DNA of 64,000 nucleotides from Aldrovandia affinis (Eukaryota; Chordata; Actinopteri; Notacanthiformes; Halosauridae). The translations under genes and the position numbers were made by a program. Positions 1 through 13,275 of this stretch are shown piece by piece (positions within the stretch are counted from its first letter, which is position 1; every line of letters begins with the position of its first letter). The notes under the pieces are model-generated. The model was not told the DNA's origin. It saw nothing but the letters and a program-made list of their open reading frames with translations, and did not search any database. The stretch covers positions 4,902,001 to 4,966,000 of the forward strand of contig JAINUG010000039.1 of NCBI GenBank assembly GCA_029706075.1, read 5' to 3'.

Positions 1-1110
1 ACCGTAAGTTGGTCAGCTTTGAGTAGGGCCTGAAGTGTCTTCCTCCAACTTATGTCTGTGCAAGCTTAACTTGTAGACTGTATATAAAAAATAATAAAAA
101 CTTGTAGACTGTGGTGTGAAAAGTGTCGGCAGCTGACATCATACATCAAAAGTGTCAGCAGCTGACATCACATGTTTGGTAGGAGAGCGTGAGCTTGTCT
201 ACACTCTTCTGAATTGACAGCGGATGCTGCCACAAGTGTGGCTTGGAATATGATTGGACATTGGGAGGCAAAGGGGAAAAAGCTTTAAAAAATGAAAAAT
301 AATGGGTCTATGGACATCAGTTCTGATGTAGTATATACTTTTTATATTTTTTCTTAATCCAGTAAAGGCAGATTCAGCTATATGTGTAAGTATATATTTT
401 ACATGCATTTTTGTGGCCTCATTTTAAACATTGAATGTGACTACTTATATAATAATATAATATAATAATAGACGTGAATATGTAAACATAAAAATATACC
501 ACATGTTGCTCTGTTGTTTTAGGCAGATTACATTTCAGAAATAAAGTTACATATTTGAAATAAATGTTTAATATTACAAATTTTAAAAAGACGTCACAGG
601 GTGTCACACAATTTTGAACACGAGTGTTTAATAATTCATAAATACACAGTACATTTCCTATTATGCATATCCTACTTTGTGTTGTCCTCGGCTCAAAAAA
701 GACCCTTTCTGAGTTTGACAGCAGTGAAAACCCCTAAATAATTTTTTGTCAGCATGAAATTCGATGACTTCTCCTGGAGTGACCCTAACATTACAAAAAG
801 TGAAACTTCGCCCTTTTTATATTTTTATAAAAAGCTGTACACCATCAGGGTACAAAGATTGTCACATCTATTACAGCAAAAAAATCTATTATGATGTGTG
901 TTTTGTAGTTTTTCAACAAGTTGTGAATGAGTGACAGGGTTTTTCTTCATGCAAAATAGATTTGGGGTTTAAAATTCAATTGAGAGGCTTTATCATAGAG
1001 GTGCGGCGAGGATGGGTCATTTTTGACCCTGTGGACATGGGGAGTATGCAGAATATGAAGATCGCACAAGGGTTTTAAAAGACAACTTCCATTCCGTTTT
1101 GACTATTTAC
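1..1110. other. AT-rich intergenic DNA
   Basis: No coding region or RNA gene is supported. The short open frames have no recognisable content. Around 1005-1030 a GGGTCATTTTTGACCC palindrome-like motif resembles DNA-transposon terminal sequence, but I could not pair it with a second end. Confidence 0.4.
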
Positions 1111-1114
1111 TCCA

Positions 1115-1695
1115 AAAATGGCAAATATTGCGATCATAGCCCTAGGAGTGCATGAGGAAACGGTGATCTATTGGAGGAGGATCAGGATCCCTTTAGATCG
1201 TCCTGTTATTTTGCACCAAGAGAAGATCATTCAGATGTCACTTAATTTAGGACACGAGGAAGCGATTTTGTCTGAATAGAGAGAAAACGTCTCATGTCTG
1301 TGACGGGCTAGAGGCAGAACTGCAATCCTTGTCCTGATGCAACCATGCATCTAACCCGTCTTGGTTAAAGTCACTAGCGCATGACATTTTTACGCAACTG
1401 GCTCCATTCAGTGTTCCACTGGTCTGGGTTCAGGAGTGAGTCAGTCCTCTGTATCCAGATACACTTCACAGTGTACAGCTGCCATGTTAAAGGGGGCCCA
1501 TCGGTACGTTTCTTTTCCCAGATCTCCCAAAGCTATCCAAAAAAATCCAATATGATGTTTTCAGAATGGCAGGTGTTAGGAGCTATCGACTGCACCCACA
1601 TCCCCATCAGTCCACCCAAGGACGGCAAAGCAGCATTCAGATTATCAGCAGTTTACATGTTAAATATGCACTTAATTAGGATTATCATTTCATAG
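1115..1695 (+). pseudogene. PIF/Harbinger transposase fragment
   Basis: Two stretches read like a HARBI1-type transposase. At about 1115-1280 the translation contains HEETVIYWRRIR, typical of the N-terminal part. At 1560-1625 it contains the GAIDCTHIPI segment, which carries the first catalytic Asp of the Harbinger DDE nuclease. The frame between them is broken, and the rest of the catalytic core after about 1690 is missing. It is a decayed DNA-transposon copy on the plus strand. The family assignment rests on the AIDCTHI-type motif; the exact subfamily is unknown. Confidence 0.65.
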
Positions 1696-1914
1696 GGTGT
1701 CGGCCGCTGAGAATAGGGCAGGAGATAATCTGACTCCGTGATGGCAGTCAGTGGCACTTTTTTTTAAATCCGTTTGAATTACTAGGCTGCGAATTTTGCA
1801 GGACGAAAATCTGTCTCTGTTGCCTTTTAGGAATAACCCCTAAAATATGAATATATAAATGTAAAATGACAAACTCTTAAATAAAATAAGTAAATTAAAT
1901 AAATAAAAAAAAAT

Positions 1915-2645
1915 TTTGTTAACACTTTAAATTAAGTTTCACCTATACCTGTGTAGTTATTAATTAGCAGTGTTCTTAATTGCATAGCAAGGCCAGCCCT
2001 GTTACATTTTCATATTTACATATGTGAATGATAACAAACTATATTATTATTCTTATTAGTATCTAATTAAATTATAAATATTGATTTATAAGGGCGGCAC
2101 GGTGGTGCAGTTATCCACTGTCGCCTCACAGCAAGAAGGTCTCGGGTTCGAATCCAGGCCGGGGGCCTTTCTGTGTGGAGTTTGCATGTTCTCCCCGTGT
2201 CCGCGTGGGTTTCCTCCGGGTACTCCGGTTTCCTCCCACAGTCCAAAGACATGCACGTTAGCCTAATTGGAGAGTCTAAATTGCCCGTAGGTATGAGTGT
2301 GTGAGTGAATGGTGTGTGTGTGCCTTGCGATGGATTGGCGACCTGTCCAGGGTTTATTCCTGCCTCTTGCCCCTATGCATGCTGGGATAGGCTCCAGCCC
2401 CCCGCGACCCTGACCAGGAATAAGCGGCTTAGACAATGAGATGAGATGAGATATTGATTTATAATGATAGCCGCCATGTAACAGGGCTGGCCTTGTTCGC
2501 ATGTGGAATTAAGAACACCATTAACTCTTACATATTACACATTTCTTACATTTTGGTTACTTAGTAATAACCGCTTGTTACCCAAGTAGTTACGACATAA
2601 CTGCACAGGCATAGGTGCAACAATGTAAAGTGAAACCCTTTTTCT
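1915..2645. mobile_element. Foldback/MITE-like element with long imperfect inverted repeats
   Basis: Sequence at about 1935-2008 (GTTTCACCTATACCTGTG..., then GTGTTCTTAATT..., then GCCAGCCCTGTTACAT) recurs as an imperfect inverted copy at about 2467-2640. The arms flank an internal AT-rich stretch interrupted by the retroposed repeat at 2092-2450. There is no coding capacity. It is probably a non-autonomous DNA element; the family is not identified and the outer borders are approximate. Confidence 0.5.
2092..2450 (+). mobile_element. Retroposed SINE-like repeat, GGGCGGCACGGTGG family
   Basis: Begins GGGCGGCACGGTGGTGCAG, passes through the CTCCCCGTGTCCGCGTGGG and TTTCCTCCGGGTACTCCGG blocks, and ends in a GATGAGATGAGATGAG tail. 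It is flanked by an exact 14-bp duplication, ATATTGATTTATAA, at 2078-2091 and 2451-2464. A target duplication of that length plus a simple-repeat 3' end points to LINE-mediated retroposition rather than cut-and-paste. Other copies in this window: 9786 (partial), 15691 (tail) and 59653 (inverted). The short open frames inside it are not genes. Confidence 0.8.
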
Positions 2646-4450
2646 TCTTTTATTTTTACATGGCTGGTGTTCCTATCCAGATAGATTCTCAGGGGTCATC
2701 TCTATGTCTTGTTGCAGTGAGGATAAACGTATGGGTCAGCAGAATTCTGATGTCCTGCCGCACATCTCCCCGGTGATATCCATAGGATAAGAATGCAGCG
2801 AGCAGCCTCTTCACTCCACGGAACATTCCGGGCACGGGCAACCGGGGCCCGTGCAGGAACTCACAATGGGCTGATGTTTTGACAATAAGGCAAACAGCTT
2901 CGGGGTGCCTTGTCAACTGTTATTAGTTTTCGTGTCATTTCCTCGGAGGTCCAATAATTAAGACAACTATGTGTCAGGCCTTCATTGCTTTCCGATGTAA
3001 TCCAATTAAAGCATGTTACATTATCACCTATTTTGGGGCTTGTAGTGTAGCCCCAGGGCTGAAGGGAAATGTAATTTAGCTAATTCTGTTGATGGGTAAT
3101 TGGCTAAGGAGACATAAGATATTACCGCAGACGAGAAGTCGCTTTGCAGTCACTAAACTGATTTAATTTCCACGCTCGTGCTTATCTGTTCCCAGTGACA
3201 GAGACGGGGTGGCTAAGAGATAAGCTATAGCACCTATGCATATACACGGCATATTAGCGTTCGGTTACAAAAGCACCGGGGTGCATTCCAAAGGGCTTTC
3301 TTTCAAGTGCGTCTCAATGCACGCTGTTCAAAATGCACGTGGGAGCATGTCCTGTTCACACAGTGCGGCGCATTGAATGCGGAAGCCTTGTATTAGCCGT
3401 ACACCTTAGCTACATTATGCGCTGCGGCTTCTCCACCGACAGTAATGCGTTTCTCATTTTCCCACAATGCCTGAGAGCATTGCAATCTCTTCAGCTCATT
3501 ATCCACGTCAAACATCCTGTTTGCTTTATGGCGTTACAGACTGGCATAATAACCCATACTGACTCGTGATTAATCACTAAAATTGACTTGCCTTCAATTT
3601 TATTTACAGCTCAGTTCCGTTGATCATTTCTATTGTGTGCGTTTTTCTCATTTACAAAATAAGGGAAGTGACGGTAGCCTCTCTATGGTCTGATACAAAT
3701 CTATGAATTTGTGTAGAACTTGCAAAAGAAGAAATACTTAGCTGTCAACGCTGTTGAAGTCTTGATCTCATCACCCGGATAAGTACCTGTAATAGCAGGA
3801 TGCAGGCCATTACGATGCATTCAAAATGTAAAAACGCAAAGCCGCCGGCAGGTTCCCAAGCTTCGGAATGAGCTTCCCCAGGTCGCACAGGAGGCAGAAA
3901 CTGTCAAAAGTCAAAAGTTAGATTGTACATCTCATTCAACACCTTTCCTCTATAATTCAAACAGATTGTGAAGAGCTGTGTGACAACATGCTTATAAAGG
4001 GTGCTATACAATTATGATTGATGACTGATTGATTGATTGATTGATTGGTTGGTTGACGCTGGAGTGGAACACCCCCACTCATTTCCCATCCCATTTCCAT
4101 GTCCCATTTCCCAACTAGTTTCTAGAACTGAATTAATTCAAAGTAATTGTCTGAGTGGTATACAGCAGCCTGAAGGTTTTCAAATGTTTGCTATGGATGC
4201 TCATTTTCATTGCATGTAATGTAAGGAGAATGGGAAGAACAAGGAGTTTTACACTAGCCTGGACTACAGTACAGTACATGACCAGGGTTGTCACATTTAA
4301 ACTCTCTCCGAGTATATCAACAGATTGTGATCTTTCAAACGGACTTTAAATAGTTGTTCAGGACTGGTCTTGCCTACATGGCTCCATACATTTTTGCTTT
4401 TTGCTTTTCGACACGGCATGTGTTACATGCACACCAAACCTGAACTTTAT
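2646..4450. other. Intergenic DNA without recognisable genes
   Basis: The open frames here are short and lack known motifs. A GATT/GGTT simple repeat lies at about 4025-4054. Nothing else is supported. Confidence 0.4.
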
Positions 4451-4637
4451 TCAATCTACACAAACTCTCCCACTCTGGCATCTCTCTGATGTGAAGCAAG
4501 ACGCCGGTCTTCTTCCCCTTCAGTTGCACTGCCTCCGGCTCTGGAACACTCTCCCCCCTCACCTCCGGCACCTGGATTCCATCTGCAACTTCAAAAAAGA
4601 ACAAAAAACCCATCTGTTTAGGCTTGCATACACCTAG
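4451..4637 (+). pseudogene. Non-LTR retrotransposon (CR1/L2-type) reverse transcriptase C-terminal fragment
   Basis: The frame ends with a stretch containing LRLWNTLPPHLRHLDSICNF and then KTHLFRLAY. This is the typical C-terminus of CR1/L2/Rex-type ORF2 proteins (consensus idea: RLWNSLP..LR...S...FK..LKTHLF). Only about 45 residues are recognisable. The upstream part is missing or too decayed, so this is a 5'-truncated copy, as is usual for LINEs. Confidence 0.7.
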
Positions 4638-4639
4638 TC

Positions 4640-6660
4640 CACACATACTCCCTCCCTGCCCGCCCTTGTTCTCCCACCCCTTTGTATTGGTTGATTTGAA
4701 CTTTAAATTTTAATTGGTTGAAACAGAAACAAAAAAAAGCATTCAGACTTAACACATCGGCCCTGGGAATTGAAGTGATTTTGACACCTTTGACATAAGG
4801 GCAAGGCTTATAGAGCATCGATGGGAAGTTGCGTGGGTAAAGTTGTTCACATTCAGATTTCCACTATGCACATGCTTAACCATGAATTTGGGCATAGCGC
4901 CAGAAAATTTAATAATTTCCGAATACCTGCCCTCTGATGGCTAACTATAACACGTGTTTATGAAAAGACAATTGTTTTTCCATTCAAGTGTCAATTCATC
5001 CCTTTAAGGATCATGTACCTTTCATTCAAAAGATGTCAGGCAGATTTTATTAGTTGTAAATATATTTTACAGGTTGTAACACATTCACATATGTGTCAAC
5101 CTATACAGTTTGCCCATATACAATGTTGTTTTTCCACTATTTTGGCGGTATATGGCCATATAAGACTGGAATATGGGAAATATAGTCTGATACGGTTTTT
5201 CAAAATAGGGATTGATTAACTTAGTCCATTCAATCTTAAGTGAGTTCAGCCATAGCAAGCATGTCTCTCTCTGTCTAAAATGAGATCTACAGTATTAACC
5301 TTTCCATTATTTAAATTGAATTTCCCTAAATTGTATAATTTGTCATACAAAAGGACTGATTGTAAACAATTGAAATATGTTGTTTTGTCTATTTGTACAA
5401 ATAATAATGTACTGATGAAATCTTAATGTAAATCTAAATGCATAAATATATCATATATATATATTATGTGCTTGCTAATCATTTTAATTCTAGGGTATAA
5501 TGATGTGTTCTGTGTATGAGCTCTGGCACAGACTATGATTAATCTTATCATGTATTAATGTACATTTTTTAAGTTGCTCTGGATAAGAGCGTCTGCTAAA
5601 TGGCTAAAATGTAAAATGTAATGTAAATGTATGTCCATAAGGTTTTTAATGCATTTATATAGGTTTTTATCCATGAAATTAAGGGCAGTTCTCTCTAGGT
5701 GTTGACACCTCTGCAATCACACAGTAGCCAAGACTGAGAAGAAGAAAGCAAAGTGGCAAAAGCCACATTTTTTGGATGAAGAATTAGAAATACAGGTGAA
5801 TGAGGATACACTATTCTACAATATATGGTGCAAATGCTCTCAAAGTTGGCAATTAGCAATTATCCTGTTTTGCTGTATAGATGCTCTTACAAACAATGGC
5901 CAGGTAGTGGTGCGTTACTTATTCAACCTTTCTTCTGGGGCAAACATCGCTTAACTTAAGCTGAAGTCTCCAGAAACGCCTCTATTTTGGGAAAAACTCT
6001 CCCTAGATGTGCAACTGGCCAGGGGACGCTTAATTCCACTTAAGTTCAAAGTCTGAACAGGAACAGACAGGTGAGGTGAGTAATTTTCAACTTATCCTCA
6101 TGTTGCACGCACTTAACTTAGCCCATGGAGCGTTTGTAGCGTTTGTATTATTGTATAATATATGGCATTCAACTGCTCATACATTGCATTTTCAGTTGCA
6201 TTTACATTCAAACCTCATTCCTGAATTCCCCACACACCGAAAAAAAATTGTTTAAATCCACAACTTAAATAAAATGTCAACCTTGTGTTTTTGAAGCTGC
6301 TTAAGAATTCACAGGCTTTTACAGCATAGTAACCTTACGAGAGTTTGTTGGTGACAGCCCGGAACCTGTCCAAGATAATAGACTTCTTGTGAGTAATGCC
6401 CTGGGAATCAGATTTATGCTGCCACATTGCAAGTTTATGCATATCCAGAAGCCATTCAATTCCCAAAGCAGCATCTATCTCCTAATTTATCCGGCTCCTC
6501 CTGGCATCACGGGAGAGCACTTTTGCCGTTAAGGCTGTGTCCCGCTGTTCCGGCACCTGTGAGCCACGAGAGGCGCTGAATTTATTTCAATACTAACACA
6601 GGAAGCCAGGCTATTCTAAAACATGACATTATTCATGGTACTGAGAACACCCCCACATTA
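4640..6660. other. Intergenic AT-rich DNA
   Basis: No gene supported. It contains the SINE tail at 5573-5632 and a TATATA run near 5450-5465. The 60-78-residue open frames have no motif content. Confidence 0.35.
5573..5632 (+). repeat. SINE 3' tail fragment
   Basis: AAGTTGCTCTGGATAAGAGC followed by GTCTGCTAAATGGC and a TAAAATG-type tail. This is the same 3' module that ends the tRNA-headed SINEs at 14422 and 14561. Confidence 0.6.
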
Positions 6661-6674
6661 TCCCCCACCTCCCA

Positions 6675-6790
6675 TTCCTACAAACACTCACACGCGCATC
6701 CACAAACACAAACAAAAACGCACGCATTCACACAGACACACACCTATCACACACACACACACGTACACACACACACACCATGTCACAAAC
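6675..6790. repeat. CA-rich microsatellite
   Basis: Imperfect (CA)n with CACACGCGCATC-type interruptions. The apparent 61-residue open frame is a product of the repeat. Confidence 0.85.
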
Positions 6791-6799
6791 AAATACACC

Positions 6800-8370
6800 A
6801 ATGACTGATGTGCGCTGCCTTGTTTCACGTTGAGATGTTGTAATCATTATGTTTATCAGTATCTTTCATGACAATCAGATTTTAAAAGGCTTTTGACAGC
6901 ATGTAGTGTTCTGGATGGTTACAGATTTGTCGGTTCAGTTCTCTCCAAGGGGATATCTTGAGTTTTTCTTTTATTTCCTTTTTTTATTTAGCTTTTATAA
7001 AAAAGCATGTCTTTCTTGGTTTGTATTATGTTATTGCTGCTGTATTAGCTTGATTTACTGTTAGAAATGGCCCTCTCTGTCATTTACACAAAGCATGCTG
7101 ACTGAAGCCTGGCTTTTGAAATAGCTAGCTTCAGTTAGAATTCTATACATCATCCCCTTGTGAACTCTGCACCACATACTCAAGAATAAATACAGTAAAT
7201 ATAATCCTATAGGATCAGAGCTCCACTCCTTCAGCACCTACCTCTCCACCTTGACTCCTTGCCAACAAGAGCGTGCCATAACATCTATTACATTGCTTTA
7301 CCTCCTCTAGCTGTATTTAAATTCCTTGTTGGCCATTCACTTTGTGCCATAAATGGTTACAGGTTCATGTTACATTCTGCGCTGTTGTTATTACACTCTT
7401 CTAAAGGCAAATACTTGTACAAATAATAGATTGTAACTTGGTAATGATATGCTTCAATACATGCAGCTTGTGATAAATGAATATACATGAATATTGAAGG
7501 CTTTGAACTTGTTCCAAGTTAGGTCAGTCACAAACATTTTTTAAATGGATAAGTGTAATTTTGAAACTGAAGTCGCAATATGTCATGACTCTATGTCAAT
7601 GACAAAACAAATCTGTCTTCACTGTATTTAAGGGGGTTTCATACTGTAAAGCCTGATTTCCAATGAACGTAAATTGCAAGAAATATATATTTTTTTCATC
7701 AGTCGCAATTCATGCTCATTATTGTCATTATCCTTTTATCCAATTAAGAGTGTGGTTAATTTATCCTGGTTCATTTTTGTTTCACACCCCCATAGCTCTC
7801 AGTCTACAGTCACCTTCACTCCTGTGCTGTGGCTATGCCTCATAGCTCACGGCTGTTATTCCGCTTGGATGCGGACTGCCTCCACTTCCTGATATTCCAT
7901 TCATCAGGGCAATTAAAGCGGAACACTGCCTCCAAGGCAATAATTGGAGTTTGAAAAGTGAGCCTGACCCGCCACCAGGACAAAGACGCCTTGATTGCTT
8001 TCATTTACACGCCTTTTGCTTTTCAGGGTGTGTTATCTGTTGTCTTCTCACGCAGTCGGGGAAAGAAATAAAAAAACAGCCATGAAATTAAGTCCGGAGG
8101 CTGAGCATAGGGTTTGAAACAAAACAAGGAGCCATAATAGGAACCAATGTCAGAGACCGATACAATTCCACCCCAGCAGAACCTAAACATTATAAATTAA
8201 TGTCCATCTGGGTTTCTTCAGTGTTTATTACTTGCGTTGTAAAAGTATGACTATTCTTCCATACACATTGGTTCCACCATCACTTAGCGTTAAGTTGCAA
8301 TTACAGAGGTAGGTGCAGTAAGGAATGACATTTGTTTACAAAATATACCATCTATTACCATCTTATTTCC
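6800..8370. other. Intergenic DNA without recognisable genes
   Basis: No coding region supported. The stretch at about 7860-8100 is more balanced in base composition than its surroundings and could be conserved non-coding DNA, but that cannot be judged from one sequence. Confidence 0.3.
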
Positions 8371-8374
8371 AGTC

Positions 8375-8690
8375 TAAGGTTTCTGTTCAGTGCACAACAC
8401 CAGGTGATTTAATCCTTGGTTGAAGAAGGGCTAATTAGTGAAATCACCTGGTGTGTGCACTAGGCAACAAAAAGCTGGCTTTTGTTCTCGGAGGAGGGCC
8501 AGTGTGGGAGCTGGCTTTTGTTCTAGTCCAGCACTATCACACTTGATTCAAATAATAAACTAGTTGCGGTCTTCAATCAAGACCTTGATTAGTTTAATCA
8601 GGTGTTGTAGTGCTGGGCTAAAACAAAAACCTGCACCCAACCAGGTTCTTCTCCAATAAGACTGGAAACTCCTGATTTATTACTATAGTT
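8375..8690. repeat. Compound interspersed repeat with internal inverted repeats
   Basis: AACACCAGGTGATTTAATCC at about 8397 is mirrored by GAAATCACCTGGTGTGTGCA at about 8440, making a hairpin. AGCTGGCTTTTGTTCT occurs twice, at about 8473 and 8510. AGCACTATCACACTTGATTC near 8530 is mirrored near 8600. The right end (AAAACAAAAACCTGCACCC... ACTGGAAACTCCTG) resembles the ends of non-autonomous hAT-like repeats common in fish. There are no genes. Confidence 0.45.
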
Positions 8691-9780
8691 TAGCTGAATA
8701 CTTTGCATGAACACCTTTAATAGGATTAAGGTTATAATTAAATTGAAACTTGATTTCTGGAAACTGTACAAGCCTTCTTGTCTTGTTGGCTGTGCCCGAT
8801 AATAAAACAATATTTTTGCCCTGGGTTTGTCTTCGTTGTTTTCTTTTACCAATTTATTTTCATGTTGCAAACTGTAGTTCAGTGGGAAATCTATGTACGG
8901 TAACACTTCTCAACTGCAAGAAGATAACAAACACATTCCTCATACTTCATATTACACCTAAGTGATACATCAGAATTTAATCAAAATTCCAAATGCAAAA
9001 TGCCTCTGAAAATGGTTGTATTTTTGATCTTCAAATTGCACATTTTCTTTTGGTTAGCTTCAGAAGTATGGTGATCTGAATTACCAGTCAGAGCATTGGT
9101 CATATTGAGAGCTAAAAATTTGTCATTTAACATCTTATTTTATAGTCTTGCAAAAAGAGTTCACTATTATGCCCATTCTATTTGGTACAGATTTGCAGTA
9201 TGTATTCTAAATTAGACTCAGAGACTAGACGTGACAAATTAGACATCACAAGACATCGGATTGGCAAAGCTACGAGGTAAAAAGTGAGAGGTGGTTTGTA
9301 ATATTTTGTCAAAGTCAATTAATAACTTAATATATTAATAAATAATACATTCAGTACGTTAATTATAAGCTTCTGTCACATTATACACCCAAAATTATGC
9401 GATTTCGATTATTATTATTATTTATTTCAATTTCAATTTTTCAATTTTCACCTTGATCATGTATTTTAAACCTTTGATTGCTGCTATTTTGTCATGATTG
9501 TTACTCAAGCCAAATTCTATTTCAGAATGTGCTCAAATGCAATACTTGTGCCTATAATTGCAGGGGAAAGCATATACACCGATACATCCTCTTCAAACAA
9601 ATATGGTACACATTATTACAGAGAATGTAGAATTAGCATTCAGCATCAATACATACTGGGACTGACTGACAGCTGTCTTCAAATAAATATATGCATTTTC
9701 AAATGGATTAGTTTCAACTCGTTAGTTCAACTCAAGCAGTTTCAACTTCAGTTCATAATATAATAATAATATAATATATG
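8691..9780. other. Intergenic AT-rich DNA
   Basis: No gene supported. The open frame at 9494-9763 (89 codons) has no recognisable motif and AT-driven composition. Confidence 0.35.
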
Positions 9781-9785
9781 CCATA

Positions 9786-10030
9786 GGGCGGCACGGTGGT
9801 GCAGTGGACGCTTTCATCCAATCCAGGCCGGGGCTGTGGAGTTTGACTTACAGTAGTGAATGCACGTTACATTGGAGAGTTTTCAGCATATGTGGTCCCA
9901 GATGAGATGAGATGAGATGAACCAGTAGTGAATGCATACATTTTTCACCTATGTGGTCCCAGCGTTGAACCCACAAAGCGCCATACTCTACCTACTGAGC
10001 CACAAAGAACCACGAGCTACTTGTGAACCA
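9786..10030. repeat. Composite of a partial GGGCGGCACGG repeat and inverted SINE pieces
   Basis: Starts with GGGCGGCACGGTGGTGCAGT, then jumps to short pieces separated by GATGAGATGAGATGA. It then shows GTAGTGAATGCATAC...TGTGGTCCCAGCGTTGAACCC...CTACTGAGCCAC, which is the inverted head of the SINE at 21853. Two families appear interleaved and heavily deleted. Confidence 0.5.
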
Positions 10031-12640
10031 CCTCATGAACCACAAGGTTCATGAGGTACCTATGAAGCAGTGTGAGCACACTTGCCCTTAAAACCTTGGG
10101 GTAGAGCTCAAGCGAAGTGTATTAGCACCAATTATTCAGATGCCTGGTTGAACACTGAACACTTATTGGCACTACAGTGGGAGGAACCAGGAGATGGAAA
10201 TGTCCTGTTTGACTCACTTGTTTGTTGTATTTTTTCTGGGTAAAGGTGATTTATCCAGGTGTGTGCATATCATAGATATGTGGGCGTTCTCAATGTGATG
10301 ATGATGAAGAAGATGATGATGGATTGTCTTTATGTGCCACTTTTTATCTCATGATCTCGAGATACTTTACAGTAAAGGGAGGAAACCCCGCCTGAATTGC
10401 CACCAACATGTAGCACCACACCTGGCGGCCATTTTGTGCCCTGAATGTGCACCACACAGCTGAGGTAAAGACAAAGGGATTATTAAGCTTAAATTCTAAT
10501 GAATCTTCAGTAGAGTCTTAAGATTTTACTCAGCAATTGTATTGGTATTTCAAATACCAATTTAACCTAGGTCTGCTCTGATAGACTGAATTTCATACAG
10601 CACAGTGTCTCCAGCACTGTACTGGGCATTGAGTTTCTGCTCGGTGTGAAGACTAATCCCTGCTGGCCCTCAAAGACCACTTCCAGCAGCAAAAGTACTA
10701 ACCAATCCCTACCCTGCCCCAAAGAGCTTCATCTATGAGTCATGAATAAGGTTCAGGGTGGTATGGCAGCTGACCAATGGAGGTATATTTCTCAATGACT
10801 CTATATAATACTATTCTATTGACGTTTGTGCTTTGGCTACTGAGCATTCTGCATTCTGTTTCCTTTTGTTTGACTACATACTACATCTATTTGCAGATGC
10901 TTCATCTCTTTAGAAACACATACATGCATTTTTAAGTGTAGCCAGTCTAGAATAACATGATCCATTTCATCTGACTCCAACTTTACTTACTGCTGATATA
11001 ATTTTTCTTGTTTACATGACCATTAGCACAGAAGATTTTATGCTGAATTTGTTTGAAATAAATATTTATTCAACTGAAAAATAGTTTGAATGGGAAATAC
11101 ATTACACTCATAACTACTGCAATCTCGGCACCATAATGTTCCAGCTACTGTATATATCTTGCCAACCATCCATAAACTTTTATCCATAGTGTTTTCTATG
11201 TTACATTACATTAGAGTTGTTTAGCAGACACTCTTATCCAGAGCAACCAAAGACTATATGTTTCCAATAGACATATGTATCAAAACACACATGATATTGT
11301 CATCAAAAACTTGGATGTATTATATTGAGTTTGAGTTGCAAATGAAATGTAATCATTGGCAAAAAAACAGGTGGCTATCTGCTATATTTACCCTGAAAAA
11401 GTGGAACAAGCATTGACGTATCATTTACGTATCATTGCGTTTTCACAAGTGATGCATTTCAGAAGAAATAGAGTACAGTAGATCTATTCTTCCCTATTAT
11501 TAATAAAATGTAATTGTTGACCTTCTCCCAGGCACTGTGGTGTGCAAAGCATGAAAATATCTTTTTTGACTAGTTGATTTATTGAACTGTCGCGCAAACC
11601 TTGGTTCCCTTGAGCGTAAACATTCTGACCATTGATGAATTGATGAATTTACCGGCTGATCAGCCATGGGTCGCTTTATTTTTCGCTGTCCTTCTTTAAA
11701 AGTTTAATAAATAAATAAAAATATGTCATAGTAGTCAATTACTTACTGAAGTGTGTGAGGGGGGAATAATTAATAGAATTTCTTGTAGTCATTTGTTTAG
11801 GCATTACTGAGATATTAGATGGGCAGCACTGGTAATCTCAGTAGCAATCAATTGCAAATACTGATGTCGCTACAACTTCTCATTTAGTTTACCACTGCGA
11901 AAAGATGGATGGAGACTAATCTGTGACTTTAATGAGACCCGCGGTCAGACTTAAATGTTAATGAGCAGCAAGTACTAACGTGCCATTTAGTCTCTTTGGA
12001 ACCGCACTCAAGGTCCCAAGTCATACTCAGAGAAGCTCAGCGACATTTAAGCACGTTTGGCTATGCTGCACTTTCTCAGGATGTCAAGAAAGGTCAGGTC
12101 GCTAGAGCAGTGGTTCCCGACCGTTGTCTTGTCCTGGACCCACTGTGTATACTCGTTTTCATACCAACCATAATTGTACGTATCTAGGCCTAGGTCTTAA
12201 AAAACATTAAACTACATTTAAATGATGTCCAGACCCCCCAGCGAAGTTTTTTTTTTAATGACCAATCAGGGATCTGTAATATTAAATGCTTGACACTATT
12301 GGTCGCCTCCTCTGTTACTAGGAAGAAATTAAAGTCTTTATTACCCTCTGACATTTAATTATCGAGGGGTTAACTCCAAACAAGCAAGTCGTGCGCGAGC
12401 TGGTTGATACTAAATTCTTTCCAGCTGATATATTGAAAAGATAACAAATGACCCATAAATCAGATTTATGCCACACCATTTGTAAATTAGCGGTGCATAT
12501 GCAGGTAATACAGTTTCAAAGGCAAAGAGTCTCAAAGGTGAAACCCTCCCATCAGAGGAAGGGACTGGAGCAGGGACTCCCTGCTGTGAGAATGGAGCTG
12601 ATGTTCAAAGAGCCACTTGACCATGGGAGGTGAGAGAAAG
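10031..12640. other. Intergenic DNA
   Basis: No gene supported. It includes a GATGATGATGAAGAAGATG simple repeat near 10300 and an inverted SINE tail at 11205-11255. Confidence 0.35.
11205..11255 (-). repeat. SINE 3' tail fragment, inverted
   Basis: TTTAGCAGACACTCTTATCC followed by AGAGCAACC is the reverse complement of the SINE tail module seen at 5573 and 14422. Confidence 0.6.
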
Positions 12641-12647
12641 AGCAAAT

Positions 12648-13275
12648 GGGGGAGAGAGAGAGAGAGGGGGAAGGAGGTGAGAGAGAGAGAGAGAATGAGA
12701 GAGAGGCCCTAGATAGAGAGTACACACTGGCAGAGTATCTGACCAATGTGTCGGAACCAAAACTGAGGAAAACTTGACGAATGTGCCACCCTGGTGGCAA
12801 AATATGTGACAACTTGCCACAACCTCGGGGACGGCCAGTAGAACAGCCAGTAGAACTCCTGTCATCATTGACAAAAATGTTGATGATCATATGTGTCTAT
12901 CGCCATTGTGTTATTATTATTGTTGTTGTTTGTGTGTACGTTTGAGCAATGCTTTGTTTTTTGATGTTCTATTCATTTCTTGTTGTGTTTAATTGTATGA
13001 ATGCTTTGGCAATATTTACTTTGCAATATTCATGCCAATAACGCTAAAGCTCAAGCTTGAAATTGAGAGAGAGAGAAGAGGAGAAGGAAGAATAACTGAG
13101 TCGCAGATTTGATGGGATAGATAAGGTAATGGTGGTAAAGAAAGAGAGGTGAAAGAAGAAAGGATAAGATAGAGAAATATTGAGAGACGGTGAGGAGTTG
13201 GAGGGAAATATAGAGAAAGGAAGAGAGAGGGGAAGGCAGTGGGGGGGGGGGGATAGAAAGGGAGGGGGAGAAGGT
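12648..13275. repeat. Purine-rich GA tracts and poly-G
   Basis: (GA)n runs lie at about 12650-12710 and 13062-13090. A long GA-biased segment follows to 13275 and includes an 11-13-base G run near 13240. The Ser/Leu/Pro-rich open frames on the minus strand across it are composition artefacts. Confidence 0.7.
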
